From NCBI GenBank assembly GCA_902796705.1, contig CADBQF010000111.1, positions 1 through 5,615 of the forward strand: DNA of 5,615 nucleotides. Direction: 5' to 3'. Made by a program: the position numbers and the translations under genes. Positions 4,817 through 5,615 of this stretch are shown here, in pieces. Below the pieces are notes generated by a model that saw nothing but the letters and a program-made list of their open reading frames with translations, was not told where the DNA came from and made no database searches. Positions within the stretch are counted from its first letter, which is position 1, and each line of letters begins with the position of its first letter. This DNA is from Ruminococcus flavefaciens (GTDB taxonomy: Bacteria > Bacillota > Clostridia > Oscillospirales > Ruminococcaceae).

Positions 4817-5615
4817 TTATTCTCCATTAGAAGTTTTATGTTTTTTTGAGGTAAGCACTATCAGTGACAAAACGATGCAAAGTACAAGAGCAGCTATACA
4901 AGCTCCGATCGCCGCATATCCGGCAGGGGTGAGGATCTTTCTGCCGTTTTCCACAGAATTATATGAAAAACCTGTATCTCTGAAAGCATCATCGACCGCA
5001 TCGGCAATGACTGCATGGCCGTCGGCATTCGGGTGGATATCGTATTGCGAGATATTGGTAAGCATTTCGGCTTTTCCCTGAAAAAGCGGAGCAAGTTCGA
5101 TCACTTCATAGTTCCCGGCAGCATGGTCTCTTATGATGCTGTTGAGTTTCCCGATCTTTTCAGCGGAAAGTGCAGCGAGCTGGTCGAAGAAGAATCCCTC
5201 GAAAGGATCATATAAAGTCTGTATATAGATCTTTCCGTCCGATACGCTGCTTATGTAGTCGGCTATGTCAACAAGATTCACAGCGTACTGTTCAAGAGCA
5301 GTATCGATAGAATCGCTCATGGTGTACAGATCATTTACCGCCTGAAAAAGATGAAAGTCATCGTAGTTGAAACTGTGTGTTTCCGGAGAGATGCCGAGAT
5401 CGGCAAATAATCCGAGCAGGATATGCAGCATATCATTTCCGCCGATAGAGATAACGACAGCATCGGCTTCGTGGAGCTGCGGAGTCAGGCTTCCGCTCCT
5501 GAGAGTTTCGAGAAGATCGGCCGATTCGGAGCCGGAAACAGCTTTGTTCACCATTTTCTGCGGGCATTTGTCCTTTAGTTCATAGGCATATCTGTCATTG
5601 AGTATGTTTGAGTAA
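4817..5615 (-). CDS. membrane-anchored SGNH/GDSL-type hydrolase (N-terminus beyond the right edge)
   Basis: About 265 residues are visible. The frame is open to the window edge: residues YSNILNDRYAYELKDKCPQK, coded left of the edge, precede the internal ATG at 5554 and fit the conserved early part of SGNH hydrolases, so 5554 is not the true start and the GDS nucleophile block lies outside. Block II is NKAVSG (just after 5554), block III is SIGGND with the oxyanion-hole Asn codon at 5435-5437, and block V is DIHPNADGH with catalytic Asp (5039-5041) and His (5033-5035). Near the C-terminus is one hydrophobic helix (AAIGACIAALVLCIVLSLIV) followed by SKKHK, which predicts an extracellular catalytic domain with a short cytoplasmic tail. 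The family includes esterases, lipases and carbohydrate or peptidoglycan deacetylases; the substrate is unknown. The gene ends one base before the response-regulator start and is presumably co-transcribed with it. Confidence 0.88.
   Translation of the reverse strand, partial: YSNILNDRYAYELKDKCPQKMVNKAVSGSESADLLETLRSGSLTPQLHEADAVVISIGGNDMLHILLGLFADLGISPETHSFNYDDFHLFQAVNDLYTMSDSIDTALEQYAVNLVDIADYISSVSDGKIYIQTLYDPFEGFFFDQLAALSAEKIGKLNSIIRDHAAGNYEVIELAPLFQGKAEMLTNISQYDIHPNADGHAVIADAVDDAFRDTGFSYNSVENGRKILTPAGYAAIGACIAALVLCIVLSLIVLTSKKHKTSNGE
4822..4825 (-). promoter_or_regulatory. ribosome binding site deciding the regulator start at 4815
   Basis: On the minus strand GGAG is followed by AATAAA and then ATG (4815-4813). 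The site lies inside the last codons of the SGNH gene, so the regulator is probably translated by ribosomes finishing the hydrolase. Confidence 0.75.

Noticed and set aside
1..5615. CRISPR array, tRNA or rRNA gene, transposase or phage gene
   Set aside because: No spaced repeat array, cloverleaf-like or rRNA-like stretch, or mobile-element protein motif was seen when reading both strands. This was by eye; tRNAscan-SE and an IS search would settle it.

Overview
The window looks like chromosomal DNA from a low-to-moderate GC Gram-positive anaerobe, most likely a Ruminococcus-type member of the Oscillospiraceae/Clostridia. This is an inference from codon use (many ATA and ATC isoleucines, GAGATA and CCGGAG-type codons), GGAGG-type ribosome binding sites, strong hairpin-plus-T-tract terminators, a textbook sigma-A promoter, a clostridial-style ECF sigma/anti-sigma pair and an AraM-like glycerol-1-phosphate dehydrogenase. 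No rRNA, tRNA, CRISPR array, transposase or phage gene is visible.

Layout, left to right. (1) About 70 bases may hold the 3' tail of an unidentified gene, with a three-copy 10-bp repeat. It overlaps, as ATGA, a low-molecular-weight protein-tyrosine-phosphatase gene (68-523) that ends at an intrinsic terminator. (2) An autoregulated-looking ECF module follows: a SigW-like promoter (TGAAAC, 17 bp, CGTA at 585-611), a perfect 14-bp palindrome in the leader, the sigma gene (674-1147), and a GTGA-overlapping gene for a single-pass membrane protein that is probably its anti-sigma factor (1144-2220), closed by a strong terminator. (3) A consensus extended -10 sigma-A promoter (2295-2323) drives a two-gene operon, a glycerol-1-phosphate dehydrogenase-family enzyme (2375-3439) and an ATGA-overlapping HAD phosphatase (3436-4068). 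(4) A long inverted repeat at about 4078-4158 acts as a shared bidirectional terminator against a convergent minus-strand operon. That operon consists of a membrane-anchored SGNH/GDSL hydrolase (its N-terminus lies beyond the right edge) and, one base downstream, an OmpR/PhoB-type response regulator (4150-4815).

Functionally the window combines signalling (tyrosine phosphatase, ECF sigma plus anti-sigma, response regulator) with envelope or lipid-precursor chemistry (G1P dehydrogenase, HAD phosphatase, surface SGNH esterase). Each gene belongs to a known family. The less ordinary points are the pairing of a G1P dehydrogenase with a HAD phosphatase, the coupling of an extracytoplasmic SGNH hydrolase to a response regulator with no kinase between them and the terminator, and the autoregulatory architecture of the ECF locus. 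I see no clear evidence for a wholly undescribed system. Four start sites were set away from the longest open frame (674, 1144, 2375 and 4815 on the minus strand) from ribosome-binding-site and promoter positions.
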